Positions 37,601 through 45,792 of a stretch of 56,367 bases of DNA are shown here, one piece after another. The stretch is from a virus. The notes below the pieces were generated by a model. The model ran no database searches. It was given only the letters and a program-made list of their open reading frames with translations, and was not told the origin of the DNA. The stretch covers positions 1 through 56,367 of the IMG/VR virus record IMGVR_UViG_3300020438_000048; one strand, written 5' to 3'. The translations under genes and the position numbers were made by a program. Positions within the stretch are counted from its first letter, which is position 1. Every line of letters begins with the position of its first letter.

Positions 37601-40600
37601 CAAATAGTCATCAAGTATCTTTAAGGAAACAAAAGAAGTTGTTCCAATACCAGTTGTTAGACCAGGTTTTACAATTAGATCAATTCTATCATCATCTTCT
37701 AATTCATGATTGTCTGATGTCTGGATAGTTCCAGTAATTCTTTGTGTTTTACCTGTAACTTGTGTATATTGCTTTTCTAGTTGATAATCATACGCATTAC
37801 TGCCACCACTGATGAAATGTAATTCATTTGATGATTTTGTTGTCTTTAGTCCAATAGTATCATCGGTTTTCCTTACAACATAGACAGTAGATGGTAAATT
37901 AAAGGTTCCTGCATATATTGCTGATGTAGCAACGGATATGTTCGTTCCACCTGAAGGAATACTAAACTCAAGTGCATCATTGGTTTTAAAACCATGATTC
38001 TTCAAGAATATAGTTTGAGTAAGAATAGATCTATCAGCAGTAACTCCAAGATATTGATATGCCCTTGTTATAGTCTGTCCTACAGTTGTACCAAATCCCA
38101 CTGCTTCTGATGGGTTGAAAAATACCGTTTCATCGGGATCAGACTCAAAATAATCAGTTCTAACTAAAACTTCATACTGATCAGGAACAAAGGATACTCC
38201 AATACCTAATTGACCTGAAGTTCCAACTCCAACTGATCTACGAACTCGCAATACACCGTCATCATGGTATACATTAAGAACTTTGGCAGTTTCTGATCCA
38301 ATACCAGCAGTTGTACCAAATCCAATAGTAGAACCTATGGATATTGACGCTGGAATAAATTGTACTCTAATATCAGTTACAACTCCAACAAATCCATCAT
38401 CTAAAAGTTTTGTAGTAAACTCAATTTGATTAATTGTATGCCCACCATTCAATTTGTCGATTGCAGTTGATAAACCAGCAATAACAACATCATCTTTTAA
38501 CTTAAGATCATGAGATGGTTGAATATATCCAGTTACCCTATCTGCTCTCCATTTAAATACAGTATTTTCATAATTTAAAAATTCTGTAGTAATTTTGTTA
38601 ATATTTTTACCAGATAACCTTCTAACATATGCATTTGCACCTGTACCACCAGTATCACTATTATCAAAGATAACATTTGATCCAACAGTATAACCTGTAC
38701 CTACTGATGCTACTTTTACATTTGTTATAGGACCAGTTTCAAGTTTATCAGGTCTTGCAACTTGAGGAATAAATTTATATGGTTGATATACAAAATCATA
38801 ACTAGCACCCTCCCCAAACATCTTGTATGGGAATGTATTTCGCACTAATTTAGAATTTTCAAAATCAAATGTTGTCTGCTGAATTTTTTCACCAGCAACA
38901 GTATTAACTATGAGAGGAGCTCCTCTAAATGTATCACCAATGTAGTATGGAAACTCTGGATTACTAATTGCATCTATAGCAGCGTAATATGCATATATTC
39001 CATTAGGAAAATCAGGTGTTTTAGCAAACCTACCATTATGTTCATCTAGATCACCAGAGGTATCATAGTAATAGTCTTCAATAAATGATCCTGCTGGCCA
39101 GTCTGCTGTAGAAGGTCTATTAAAAATTCTAGTTGAATCTAACTTATAAGATGAGAGCATTCTTCTTGATGAAGACTGAATATCATCAATATCAGCAAAA
39201 CCATATGGTCCGTAAATGGGTATACCATCATATGCCCATCCAATGATAGGAGAATGACCACCACCATTGTCATAAAATGATTCTCTAATAGTATTACCAT
39301 ATCCTACTGACTCAACTGCCAAACCATCTTCTACTGGACCTAGATATTCACCATTTGTAGTTCCTGAAATAGCAAACTGGTTAATAGGTATTCTTCTAAC
39401 TCTTGTAGAGAATGAAGCAGCTTCACCAGGTGATTTAACATTAACAGTAGTGCTTCCTGAAGTATAACCAATACCTGCAGATAGTACAATTACACTACCA
39501 ATAACATTTCCGTCCATAACAGCACGGAGTCTAGCACCAAATGCAGTTCCTGTTCCAACTACAGTTATATCTGGAGGTCCATCGTAATCTATACCACCAC
39601 TTTGTACAAATGCGTCTAAAATTCTACCATTTATTATAGTTAAACCTATCTGACCAAATTTTCCAGTTCTAACAGAAACTGAAGGTGCTTTTTCAAAATT
39701 AACTATATTTGAACCATAATTTAGACCCCTATCAAACATGATAGTGTCTGTAATACGACCACGGACTATTGGTGTTGCATTTAATGTTAATTCAGAGTCT
39801 AAATTAGTAATAACATTAAGATCAACTGTTACAGGAGGATAGAAGAAGTCCTGATATTCAGATCCCGAACCACCAAATCTTATATACTCTTTATTATTGT
39901 AATTTGTAGGATTTGGAATTCTAGCAGTAGCAACACCTGACTCACACAGTCTAAATTTATCAGTATCAATAGTTAATACCTGATATTGTGCGGTAGTTGA
40001 CAAACCACTAATAACGGTTCCTCCAGTAGAAGAAATTCCGTAATGAACTACTTCTCCGTCTTTGAATCCGTGATTATCGAATTCGATAAAGTCTCGTGCT
40101 GTACTAATACCTGCAGGTAAGACTGATATCTTCCTGTTAGCATATCCTTCTCCACCATCGAGAATAGTAACACGAGAAATTCTTCTCTTTGTTTCAAAAT
40201 CTCTAAAAGCGTGAATCCCTGAATTTAGGTTAACAGCATTTTCGTTAAACCCAACAGTATTTACTCCAGCAACAGAGTCTGCTTTAGATCTGTATAGTTG
40301 GAATATTGTAGAACTAGTGATACCAATATAATATGACTGATTTTGTACTAAACAAGTATCAATTCCAACATTAGCAGTGGTTGCCAAACCAACAGGATTA
40401 TTATTATTGGCATTGTAGACTACTCTATCACCAGTTTGATAAAAATGATTTTTGCTTAGAATAAATCTATCATCTACATGATCAATCGTACCACCATCAT
40501 AGAAAGACTTTGCATTGAATTCAAATGTTCTATAATTTAATTCAGTGACTGCTTGTGCTTTAGCACCCTTACCATTACCACCATGAATATCAATTGAGAC

Positions 40601-43045
40601 TACTTTCTTAATTTCAAACTCTACTGGATCGATTTGAACATCAGTTATTGAACCAGCAACAGAAACTCTAGCAAAAGCAGTATTGACTCCAGTAGTATTA
40701 TCCTCAATAGTTAGTTGAGGAGGATTTAATACATCATAATTAGTACCTGCGTTAACTACATCTAATGCTTTTAGAGGTCCAAAAAAGATTGATTTGTCTG
40801 ATTTATAATTACGAATCTCAACACCATTGATCAACATTCCAGTATTACCTGAAAGTGTCCTATCCGATGTTGTTCTTGCTTCTTTACCTACAGTAAGATC
40901 TTGCTCTAAAATAAATTGCTTAAGTTTTCTACCTGGAAATATAGATCTTCTTGCTTGTTCTACAGAAACAAAATCATGAGTACCATTAGTTTTAGGAGCA
41001 ACAAATTCTTGAGCAATACCTGATGGAATAAACGATCTAGATTGATATAACTTAATTTGGTTGGTAGGATTTAATACTTCAACAAAATAAGAGTCTCTAT
41101 CTAATCCAGCAAGAGGATCAGACCCAGTTGTAGGGATGTATACAATTTCATCACCAGTTCTAAATGGTACAGGATTATTAAATGATATTGTTGTAAATCT
41201 ATCAGTTAATGTATTATAACCTTGGAAGTTACCACCTGATACTGAAGGATTTATTAATACAGCGTGAATTTTATCACTATCAATTTGATAAGAGGGTAAG
41301 GAGTTTGCAGCAACATATCCTTCTACTTTTGTACTTTCAGTTTTGCTCGCATCTACAATATATGTGTTACCAATATCTGTTAAGATTTGATTTTGACCAC
41401 CAACGATAGGAACTATGCTACTAGTTGCTTTACTTTGTATTCTTCTAATATCATAAGACAATCCTTCTACTGTAGCAAAAGTTCCAGCAACATTTATAGA
41501 ATTATTTGGAATATTTACATAAGATACGGTTAAATTGGATGCTTGAACAGTTTCTGTATTTCTAACAAGCAATTCAATCGAATCACCAATCTTTAAACTA
41601 GAATTAAAGATACCACCAGTCAAAGTAAAGGTAGATCCACTTAAATCTGCTATCTGATACCTAGTACTAGTGTTATAAATCCAAGAATTGAAGAATGTCT
41701 GAACATAGGTTTTTGATAATTGAGGATTAGTAATAAACCGTCCTAAATTTTTAACTTTGATTCTAGATTCTGGATTTAAACCAAATAAATCTTGATCGCT
41801 GTCAAATTCTCTTAAGACAGCAGTAATTCTCATGTTGACCCTTTTATCAAGGTCATTATCTTCAAAACCGTAAACTACAGTTGGAGTAAAGATGTTTGTA
41901 GTTGAAGGAATATCAACATTAGTGGTTGTAACACCAATAAACTGGTTTACAGTCTTTTCTGTGTAATCTAATTGTTGATAAAAATCATCTGTTGTTTGAC
42001 CAACTTCAAAACTACCAGTTTGACCAAAACCAATTGTAGAATCAACTGTTAATACGGTTGCACCTAGTCCAACTTGACCAACAATCTGAGTTCTACCTGG
42101 AACCATGAATGTTCCTTGAATTAAGGCTCTATCATCATAACCAATGAACACAGAGAGACGATAATAGTTGTCTCTAATCTGTACAACCTCTGAAATAGGT
42201 CCACTAGCAGAATTTACATTAGGGTTATTAAGTTCATTGTCTTGATATAAGGTTTGACCTACTAATTTCTCTGGACTACCTGATACCAACTCAACAGCAA
42301 AGGATTCTCTCCTTAGATAGTTTGCATAAGAGGGTTTTATGAGGTATTTTTCAAGATCATTGATTTTTGGTTCAATACCAAACAATGCTTTGAATAAAAT
42401 CTTGAAAGATTCGTCTGTACCCTTAGATTCGTATAAACTTCTTGCTTCTTTGACAAAATTGACAACATCCAACTCAGGACTCAATGGTACACCTTCCAAA
42501 CCAGGTGTATACATTGCTTTTAAGTTAGTGTATATCTCCGTTAGAAATAATGCACTTAAATTTTGTACCTTAGAGGACTCTGTATGCTCTCCAGCGACTG
42601 ATTGAGACCATTCAAGGTTACTAGGATCATTTACCTTGCGGTATGTTGTAATACCACTAAAACCCCTAACACAACCAGTGAAGGAGTTTGTAGTAAGACC
42701 AGTATATGTAATAATCTCATCATTAACTTTCAGTAGACCCCATTGTCTAGGAAATCCTTTCGTAGAAAATGTTCCAATACCTATTTCAGTCTCTGTTGCA
42801 CTAATACTAGATGCTAAGGCAACCTCACCATGTATAACATCTCTAGTTAAATTGTCAATACGAATATATTTGTCAATATTCTCTGCTATATCTACAACAC
42901 CACCCTGAAACTCTTGAGAAATATAATATTGCTCAAGAAAATCTTCTAACAGAGGATTCTCCGTTATTGCAAATTCTGGAACTGTATCCACTACTACCTG
43001 ATGAGTCTTGACTCTCGAAGATAGGGGACTATAGGTTTCTATCAT
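28664..43045 (-). CDS. 7: Giant baseplate wedge protein gp7, 4793 residues
   Basis: The position after gp6 and the first 250 residues (PLLEDFLEQYYISQEFQGG, ESFKILFKALFGIEPKIND) identify it as gp7, the wedge initiator. It is more than four times the T4 size (1032). A YHYH-like domain lies at about 1240-1360 (GWAYDGIPIYGPYG, then NGRFAKTPDFPNGIYAYY). Many GxGY beta modules are scattered through the middle. About residues 3440-3890 contain at least six Cys/YPR modules (LDFKCAMDGTSQTKSYPRS type), followed by GGAYAHTF repeats to about 4020. The C-terminus has a strand-rich unit (LMIFVNGILQEP, FIFFYRG). The reading frame is open throughout, with no frameshift seen. Much of the mass probably projects from the baseplate. 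Confidence 0.92.
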   Translation of the reverse strand: MIETYSPLSSRVKTHQVVVDTVPEFAITENPLLEDFLEQYYISQEFQGGVVDIAENIDKYIRIDNLTRDVIHGEVALASSISATETEIGIGTFSTKGFPRQWGLLKVNDEIITYTGLTTNSFTGCVRGFSGITTYRKVNDPSNLEWSQSVAGEHTESSKVQNLSALFLTEIYTNLKAMYTPGLEGVPLSPELDVVNFVKEARSLYESKGTDESFKILFKALFGIEPKINDLEKYLIKPSYANYLRRESFAVELVSGSPEKLVGQTLYQDNELNNPNVNSASGPISEVVQIRDNYYRLSVFIGYDDRALIQGTFMVPGRTQIVGQVGLGATVLTVDSTIGFGQTGSFEVGQTTDDFYQQLDYTEKTVNQFIGVTTTNVDIPSTTNIFTPTVVYGFEDNDLDKRVNMRITAVLREFDSDQDLFGLNPESRIKVKNLGRFITNPQLSKTYVQTFFNSWIYNTSTRYQIADLSGSTFTLTGGIFNSSLKIGDSIELLVRNTETVQASNLTVSYVNIPNNSINVAGTFATVEGLSYDIRRIQSKATSSIVPIVGGQNQILTDIGNTYIVDASKTESTKVEGYVAANSLPSYQIDSDKIHAVLINPSVSGGNFQGYNTLTDRFTTISFNNPVPFRTGDEIVYIPTTGSDPLAGLDRDSYFVEVLNPTNQIKLYQSRSFIPSGIAQEFVAPKTNGTHDFVSVEQARRSIFPGRKLKQFILEQDLTVGKEARTTSDRTLSGNTGMLINGVEIRNYKSDKSIFFGPLKALDVVNAGTNYDVLNPPQLTIEDNTTGVNTAFARVSVAGSITDVQIDPVEFEIKKVVSIDIHGGNGKGAKAQAVTELNYRTFEFNAKSFYDGGTIDHVDDRFILSKNHFYQTGDRVVYNANNNNPVGLATTANVGIDTCLVQNQSYYIGITSSTIFQLYRSKADSVAGVNTVGFNENAVNLNSGIHAFRDFETKRRISRVTILDGGEGYANRKISVLPAGISTARDFIEFDNHGFKDGEVVHYGISSTGGTVISGLSTTAQYQVLTIDTDKFRLCESGVATARIPNPTNYNNKEYIRFGGSGSEYQDFFYPPVTVDLNVITNLDSELTLNATPIVRGRITDTIMFDRGLNYGSNIVNFEKAPSVSVRTGKFGQIGLTIINGRILDAFVQSGGIDYDGPPDITVVGTGTAFGARLRAVMDGNVIGSVIVLSAGIGYTSGSTTVNVKSPGEAASFSTRVRRIPINQFAISGTTNGEYLGPVEDGLAVESVGYGNTIRESFYDNGGGHSPIIGWAYDGIPIYGPYGFADIDDIQSSSRRMLSSYKLDSTRIFNRPSTADWPAGSFIEDYYYDTSGDLDEHNGRFAKTPDFPNGIYAYYAAIDAISNPEFPYYIGDTFRGAPLIVNTVAGEKIQQTTFDFENSKLVRNTFPYKMFGEGASYDFVYQPYKFIPQVARPDKLETGPITNVKVASVGTGYTVGSNVIFDNSDTGGTGANAYVRRLSGKNINKITTEFLNYENTVFKWRADRVTGYIQPSHDLKLKDDVVIAGLSTAIDKLNGGHTINQIEFTTKLLDDGFVGVVTDIRVQFIPASISIGSTIGFGTTAGIGSETAKVLNVYHDDGVLRVRRSVGVGTSGQLGIGVSFVPDQYEVLVRTDYFESDPDETVFFNPSEAVGFGTTVGQTITRAYQYLGVTADRSILTQTIFLKNHGFKTNDALEFSIPSGGTNISVATSAIYAGTFNLPSTVYVVRKTDDTIGLKTTKSSNELHFISGGSNAYDYQLEKQYTQVTGKTQRITGTIQTSDNHELEDDDRIDLIVKPGLTTGIGTTSFVSLKILDDYLIVNPLNVAASGINTTSNRITSANHGLITGDRVYYYGTNLPGGIEQREYYVIKIDDDTLQIADTLKQATAKKPEVVDITSTGSGGWSINPINPQIRPFKNNTIDFDLSDPSMSGYDLKFFYDTNFFNEFVGSGTSAGFEVVGVTTLATVGIASTAIPSDGHPTVKLRYSDNIKTLYYNVFGPSGLSTADRTVVNGSEIKYVNSNYSGTHSIISIGNTEFTFNLKAAPESLQYNNADCQILSYDTESSNATGGISKIELVSGGFEYSKLPGITSVTGNGINATLIPESTIINRLDEMRVPEDVYGYPSDNTLKPDAFIPRIIDIDNFATIGQVNVLFGGKFYVNAPSLALYDKATGIILDNGLITCELSDSAVVSAKVSVSPVGLTNNDFGIAPIRNSNGLSIMSVEANVGVLTCKISTPVLGFDEEPFAIGDAVLVEGITFDAGSGDGFNSGDYKFTPFVVTDYNDATNPRQVTFDLNGISTNPGTGATVSFGFGQLVKNEFVAEFEAIKINSTFITNEPFKKNDKANADIQLDFIDGNSAKIVVSGAEPIEVGNVLTGKLSGSQARVVQITEFDGNFNLSSSVKTLVGWRDNIGIINDTNQVLPDNDYYQNMSYAIESPKTYEELINYVNDIVHPTGLKNFANTEIITEGTPGDFIQPAEDAGGLVLDFIGDPMRLDAIYPYDLARDFLPVGNISKFVELRNTRLSDFILNKTNRVLNLDDISSQFVSNESNDLSDFRVVAQYPAGRFFQRFFTQTVFKAEDPRKNQYQINEFISITLDQDTFLMQKAELKNFDQVGLGTGYAEFDTQYDSGVAKTRLIFRPNEPFDTDYEVKSLQTNFADSVGVGTTAFGHIRLDGGLVQAGAASTLGISSTTNIIGLTTTSTKAALVQFLVIDNPGVGSSATKQVDYLEYAVMHDGTDTYLTELGAFNTRQNLSGLSAPKFIGTFTSEIDSGVLKLNFENGSQRSVNVKYKTIAVDPSAVGVTTNYRFKIPFTPDGTERTARLEVTSQAKAGISTIVGIASIRDLTVKSTVHVAIGETQSIHQLYLLSDPEKSQSFISEYAIAAIGSTTGVGTFGSTYKTDGHLNLEFHPSVSGIVSITAYNEILYKEKDPNGTLDGVGELNYGQVYESVSQNTYLGINNRDIKSFDLTYRGVPVYARETNISDPAQINYGFGRFEQEHFFMNFEQLSYKADSNLIGIAGTALVYYTGVGTARLPEEVYCIKDNNRQFRLALSESDARAGFGVTFVPDSGAGNQHRISMRKRDSKSMISLSGLVQKPISFTSIKYDLDVPVAGFVTAFVLSGISSITSGDLLKIEDEYSIVKTVGFGTTTIGPAVGIGTWTLVEVERGAVGTAATPHAAGETVRLFRGSFQILDSQVHFTQAPLGGDTGILNPNNLPFARATFGGRTFLRNDYSKNQLFDDLSESFDGLETTYPLTSIGAAVTGIGTTGGNGVLFINNIFQAPFSENNTNANFKIIENAGIASVQFTGISSFGFTDPIIDVGDINENQLPRGGIIVSVASTPGRGYAAFVGAKVRPVINSAGTITDIVGVPTSGHKVAIGTATYNNLNGIIEISTNCDHGFLIGDPVKLEGLEFACTGYGNTLGITSFVYDHISGIATIITDAAHGFTDPSQVAITTDGLTFTCEMDGQSTNHSYPRSGDPADNKFLEVRNVTTDTFDVFVGITTNVGYTPTNAIYDANAGIMTMTIPNHNIMAGRSIKIKNSSLDFKCAMDGTSQTKSYPRSTDPVYDTAISVASTTATGIAITVGTSPIVNFDISTATYTPATGFLDLNIGSHSLTAGTSIKLKTESLIFRCNTDSYISTHTYPRNIIDTQTVNGATYDANAGIMTVTVVPGGRLLGDGDWIKFDNDSISFKCDMDGGTSTKTYPRASDPVSGKWLPITGITTTSFSVDVGKSTAEPFSISSAIYDPTAGIVTATIGDHNFMTGVSIRLSPESFAFRCGLDTYQSLHYYPRSTDTVGYNTAVSIASTTANSISFQVLASQPSTNISTHHFVPNAGFTAETGTQYDGTVGIMTVKSTNHSLSNGDWVRFEPGSVTFTCAKDDYCTTHAYPRETDPYSGKWTQVSHVTTNTFRVDIGISPDKSDHIFSSAVTGGITRSQIVGGGPYTHTFQAAGVGSMDQKRDQAFDAPIGIHSVSGDVITLQVGISTDTSEHRYDIMAGHEATDAVISGGAYAHTFQSALTGAVQYGGNYAHKFVSAASSTIYIDSWSGAALTPTNAVYNPTSGVLQITAANHGLVNPSNFKLSGIGVTCVYGAKTYPSGVQGFFFTVRNVTNSTKFTTSVGISTVAHQYVSGGEVRIGITTNIFPDYDEELDITGIVSAKTFRVNAGVSTIPHFYVTGGTAAPWYNLTFGSGYNQLMGELEVCTHDYGGIGTDASITATVGVGGTLIYSIGSGGTNYSDTASLDVADPNGSNLSILGKYREGIGSTTLTGVGASITVDIIGVSTTYVGVSTAPEFSLNQVYIWKMTKFGYGFKKGDKFELAGLSTDPKAGDLFQPFEIEVIDIFNDDISAWQFGNIDYIDNIKPFQDGARLRYPLYYQDQLVSFEIDNNDPDSREIDLSPVLMIFVNGILQEPNVHYTFNGGTSVSFETAPTVEDDVFIFFYRGTVGNDSILFDVNEVIKLGDSLELFKSKELELNRVSIDASNFEQQDERIAVNITSASVLETPFYQGSGVNADNFKPFRWNKQKEDKIFGGALVSKARDTLEAQIVPTANVLSGYAATATELFVDHVERFRDLDGQLTGDFGLYVFGVGIGTTATAGINWEVWNDIDSLNTDVQGYTGLVTGITTSAGIGTDLGLVFQLDMNALINSENSAYVQQFQEGYPFKLFASGINPAAGVITSIDSHDSDTIGISTFELDNIYYAHGLHWDGSARTGVITCNIHSGTDVTGLVGVGSTAFPAARFTWGRFSSATRNVGYPLTLNVKGLDYNPDLDNYPVVKRTNVGLRNTGALGKTL
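31380..32720 (-). repeat. Cys/YPR protein-module repeats in gp7
   Basis: At least six diverged copies of a 75-100-residue module are encoded here. Each has a core of the form 'strand-F-x-C-x2-D ... H/K-x-YPR-x2-D' (for example LTFTCEMDG...HSYPRSGDP and ISFKCDMDG...KTYPRASDP). One Cys is present per copy. DNA identity is lower than the protein pattern, so the array is old. Confidence 0.75.
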
Positions 43046-43048
43046 TCT

Positions 43049-44971
43049 TTATTTCTGCCTAGTGATGGTTCCGTTGGAGTAACTAGAGGTTACCTTATAC
43101 CCAATTCCAGATATTTGTTGTCCAGAAGAAATGGTGTCTCTCACGATATTTATCTTAGTATTTGACATGTCCAATTGAAGGTACAAATCTTTCAATCCAA
43201 TAATATCATTAGATTCTGGATAAACTTGTATTTCAACCAATCCAGATGCAAGAGAAGACTCCGTAATTTTGATTGTATTGATAATAATTTCACCTGTTAT
43301 GTAATCTACAGTACCAGCATTAGGAACAACAACCGTTGTTAGGGATTGTTCGATGTCTGATAGTTGAACTACCGCAAGATTACCAGTTTTTAGGTCTTCA
43401 TTAGGAATATCAGAGAAATAAAGTGTGTCGTTATTACCTTCAACCTTAAATCCTGTACTTTTTATGTTTTTACCCTTAGGATTAACATGAAATTGATTTC
43501 CAAAGCATAATTCATACTGAGCATAAGCATTTATGATTGGTTTTAGATCTCTTCTAATCGTCAATTTAGTAATATTGGATGTAATGGCAGAATTTGCCTT
43601 ATCAATGATAGATTGTGCTTCAGAATATTTAAATCTGCCACCAAATGCGTTCAAATTGGTGTCAGTTCCATATCTAGTGATAGAATTTATAACTTGTGCC
43701 TTCAATCCTTCAGTATCACTGTAAACATTCGGGTTATAATATGCATTAACATCCAATTCAACATAAAGAATCTTAAGATCAACAATTCTTTGGTTTATTC
43801 CAGCAATTGCATAACTTTTTAGTCGTTCTAATATCACTGACTTACTAAAGTCAGACAAATATGTAGCATTTCGAGGTTTGATACTCAATACTACCGTTCC
43901 AAATTCAGGTGGTTCCAATTCTTCACCACCAATAACAGAAACAGACTCCGCATCAGGGAATATACTCTGTACAATTGCCTCGTAATCCTTTGTTGTAACC
44001 GCCCTGTACTGCGATGAATAGATTCTAGGTGCAATGTACTTAATAGACTCTACATTCTCGATCTCACCGCCTCCTTTAGCGGATTGAACGGTAGATACTA
44101 TAACAGTTGTAGAAGAATCTATAGAATTACCAGCATCATCTACAGCATTACCACTGTAGGCAAAGAATTTTCCATCATTACCTGCTTTTCCATCAGTAAT
44201 AATATAAGTTACTTCAATAACATCACCACTATCGAGTTTTTTACCAAACAACCCATCGCCAAACATCAATTCGTATTGCTCATCCTTAACTTCTTGGATC
44301 AGGAATATGTTAGACTTCTCGTTAATGCCTGTAATGTTGTCTAAAAGTGAATATTCTAGTCCAGCACTCGCTCCTGACTTAGTAACAAAGACTCTGATGC
44401 TATCTGTATCAACAAATGAGTTCTGTAAGATGAATCTTTGATCCCTTGTTCCATCTACATTGAAAGTTTTCTTTAATAATGTTCCCTGAAAGACATTTAG
44501 ATTATTAAATGTAGCAGTTCTAGGAGGATTTATCGTAGTAGTACTACTAGTATCAATTGGAGCAGTTACTGATACATCATCTGGGATGGAAAATGTAAAG
44601 GATGTATTATCCTGAGCACCAACACAGACCAAACCCTTCCTTAAAGTGACAGTATTACTATTTCCGTTGAATTTAAAATCAAAATTTATAATTGCTTTAG
44701 ATGATTTGCGTGACCTAGGGACATATCCTATGTTTCTTGCCAATGAAACAACATTTTCTCTCAGTGTTGCTGAATCCAAGAAGGATTCATTGACCACCAT
44801 GTTGCTATTGAACGCTGTAATATAAGTATTGTATGCTAAAATGTCGATCAATACCGACATGTTTGACCCTTCATAGTCAAAGTCAGTAAAATTTGAGTTC
44901 GCACGAAGATAATCTCTTATTTGAGACTTAATTTGATCGAAATCTAAGTTTGTAAACTTCGTTACTGCCAT
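43049..44971 (-). CDS. 6: Baseplate wedge protein gp6
   Basis: gp6 is the wedge protein that links neighbouring wedges in the T4 baseplate. The length of 640 residues matches T4 (660). Diagnostic sections are TNLDFDQIKSQIRDYLRAN, YEGSNMSVLIDILAYNTYI, and ATLRENVVSLARNIGYVPR near the N-terminus, and TTKDYEAIVQSIFPD in the middle. It lies between gp25 and gp7 with gaps of only a few bases, as in T4-like cyanophages. Confidence 0.97.
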   Translation of the reverse strand: MAVTKFTNLDFDQIKSQIRDYLRANSNFTDFDYEGSNMSVLIDILAYNTYITAFNSNMVVNESFLDSATLRENVVSLARNIGYVPRSRKSSKAIINFDFKFNGNSNTVTLRKGLVCVGAQDNTSFTFSIPDDVSVTAPIDTSSTTTINPPRTATFNNLNVFQGTLLKKTFNVDGTRDQRFILQNSFVDTDSIRVFVTKSGASAGLEYSLLDNITGINEKSNIFLIQEVKDEQYELMFGDGLFGKKLDSGDVIEVTYIITDGKAGNDGKFFAYSGNAVDDAGNSIDSSTTVIVSTVQSAKGGGEIENVESIKYIAPRIYSSQYRAVTTKDYEAIVQSIFPDAESVSVIGGEELEPPEFGTVVLSIKPRNATYLSDFSKSVILERLKSYAIAGINQRIVDLKILYVELDVNAYYNPNVYSDTEGLKAQVINSITRYGTDTNLNAFGGRFKYSEAQSIIDKANSAITSNITKLTIRRDLKPIINAYAQYELCFGNQFHVNPKGKNIKSTGFKVEGNNDTLYFSDIPNEDLKTGNLAVVQLSDIEQSLTTVVVPNAGTVDYITGEIIINTIKITESSLASGLVEIQVYPESNDIIGLKDLYLQLDMSNTKINIVRDTISSGQQISGIGYKVTSSYSNGTITRQK

Positions 44972-44975
44972 GTTT

Positions 44976-45371
44976 TTACCTGGTTGCTTCTAATACGAAG
45001 GAAAATTCTGTTATTGGTATCTCTTCACCTACTATATCAAAGGCAATTTTAATCTCAAATGCATTGTCATCGGGTCTAGGAACCGCTTGCACCTTAACAT
45101 TAGTCACTCTAGGTTCAAAAACCTTCAAAATATCAATAATTTGAGTTGCAATTATACTTCCAGTTGCAACATCAACAAAACCAAATAGACTATTAGTGAC
45201 ATCTGACCCTAAATCAGAATAAAATCTTTCTTTTAGACCAGTCTGAACTAAATTTCGCACACTACGAACAATTGCTCTCTCATTTTTTAGTACATTTAGG
45301 TCTCCTGTGACAGGATTTGGTACAAATGAAAGATCTATATCCTTATATGAACGAGATTTTAAGGTCGTCAC
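44976..45371 (-). CDS. 25: Baseplate wedge protein gp25 (GTG start)
   Basis: gp25 is the small lysozyme-fold baseplate protein at the sheath-baseplate junction. The 131 residues match the T4 size (132), with typical sections SRSYKDIDLSFVPNPVTGD, NERAIVRSVRNLVQTG and the basic FYSDLGSDVTNSLFG. The start is GTG at 45371; no in-frame ATG lies nearby. A perfect late promoter sits 25 bases upstream, making gp25 the first gene of the late structural operon. Confidence 0.95.
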   Translation of the reverse strand: MTTLKSRSYKDIDLSFVPNPVTGDLNVLKNERAIVRSVRNLVQTGLKERFYSDLGSDVTNSLFGFVDVATGSIIATQIIDILKVFEPRVTNVKVQAVPRPDDNAFEIKIAFDIVGEEIPITEFSFVLEATR

Positions 45372-45396
45372 CAGTATTAATAACAGGTATCAGGTT

Positions 45397-45404
45397 TATT
45401 TATA
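45397..45404 (-). promoter_or_regulatory. T4-type late promoter (TATAAATA) for the gp25 operon
   Basis: TATAAATA on the minus strand lies 25 bases upstream of the gp25 start at 45371, in the gap after the Ycf35-like gene. It marks the boundary between the accessory/early cluster and the late structural operon. Confidence 0.8.
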
Positions 45405-45414
45405 CGCTATTTTC

Positions 45415-45792
45415 TCAATTCCATCTAGTAACAGTTAATTCAATGCTATTATCATCCATCTCCCACTCCTCTGCTACCTGCCATCCCTCTTCCTTCATAG
45501 TATTATGTACAGTCATCCTGGCATATTGTTGAGTTACCTTTTCAATAAGTCTTTTTGGTGGTATAGGACTCTTCCAAGTCTGTATATCTGCTACTAATTC
45601 ATACTCTGTGCCGTTCCAACGGAATCCAATATCATCACCTATTGATATATCAACCTTCACCTTCTCATGGTTATGATCTATAGGATTAATTAGTAGTTGA
45701 TCCTCCAGCACATCGTACTGAAGGATCTCTAGTGCTTCAATTAAAGCAGGTTTCTTTGTTATCTTAGTCTTTATTGTACTGAAGTGCGACAT
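45415..45792 (-). CDS. Ycf35-like protein (DUF1257)
   Basis: The N-terminus MSHFSTIKTKI, the core DDIGFRWNGTEYELVADIQTW and the end VTRW match the Ycf35 family of cyanobacteria and plastids, of unknown molecular function. The length of 125 residues is normal. The ATG at 45792 was preferred to a TTG two codons upstream because it forms a TAATG overlap with the DUF2997 gene. The gene is probably derived from a cyanobacterial host and points to a cyanobacterial phage. Expression is with the accessory cluster rather than from the late promoter downstream of it. Nothing here shows what it does during infection. Confidence 0.9.
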   Translation of the reverse strand: MSHFSTIKTKITKKPALIEALEILQYDVLEDQLLINPIDHNHEKVKVDISIGDDIGFRWNGTEYELVADIQTWKSPIPPKRLIEKVTQQYARMTVHNTMKEEGWQVAEEWEMDDNSIELTVTRWN

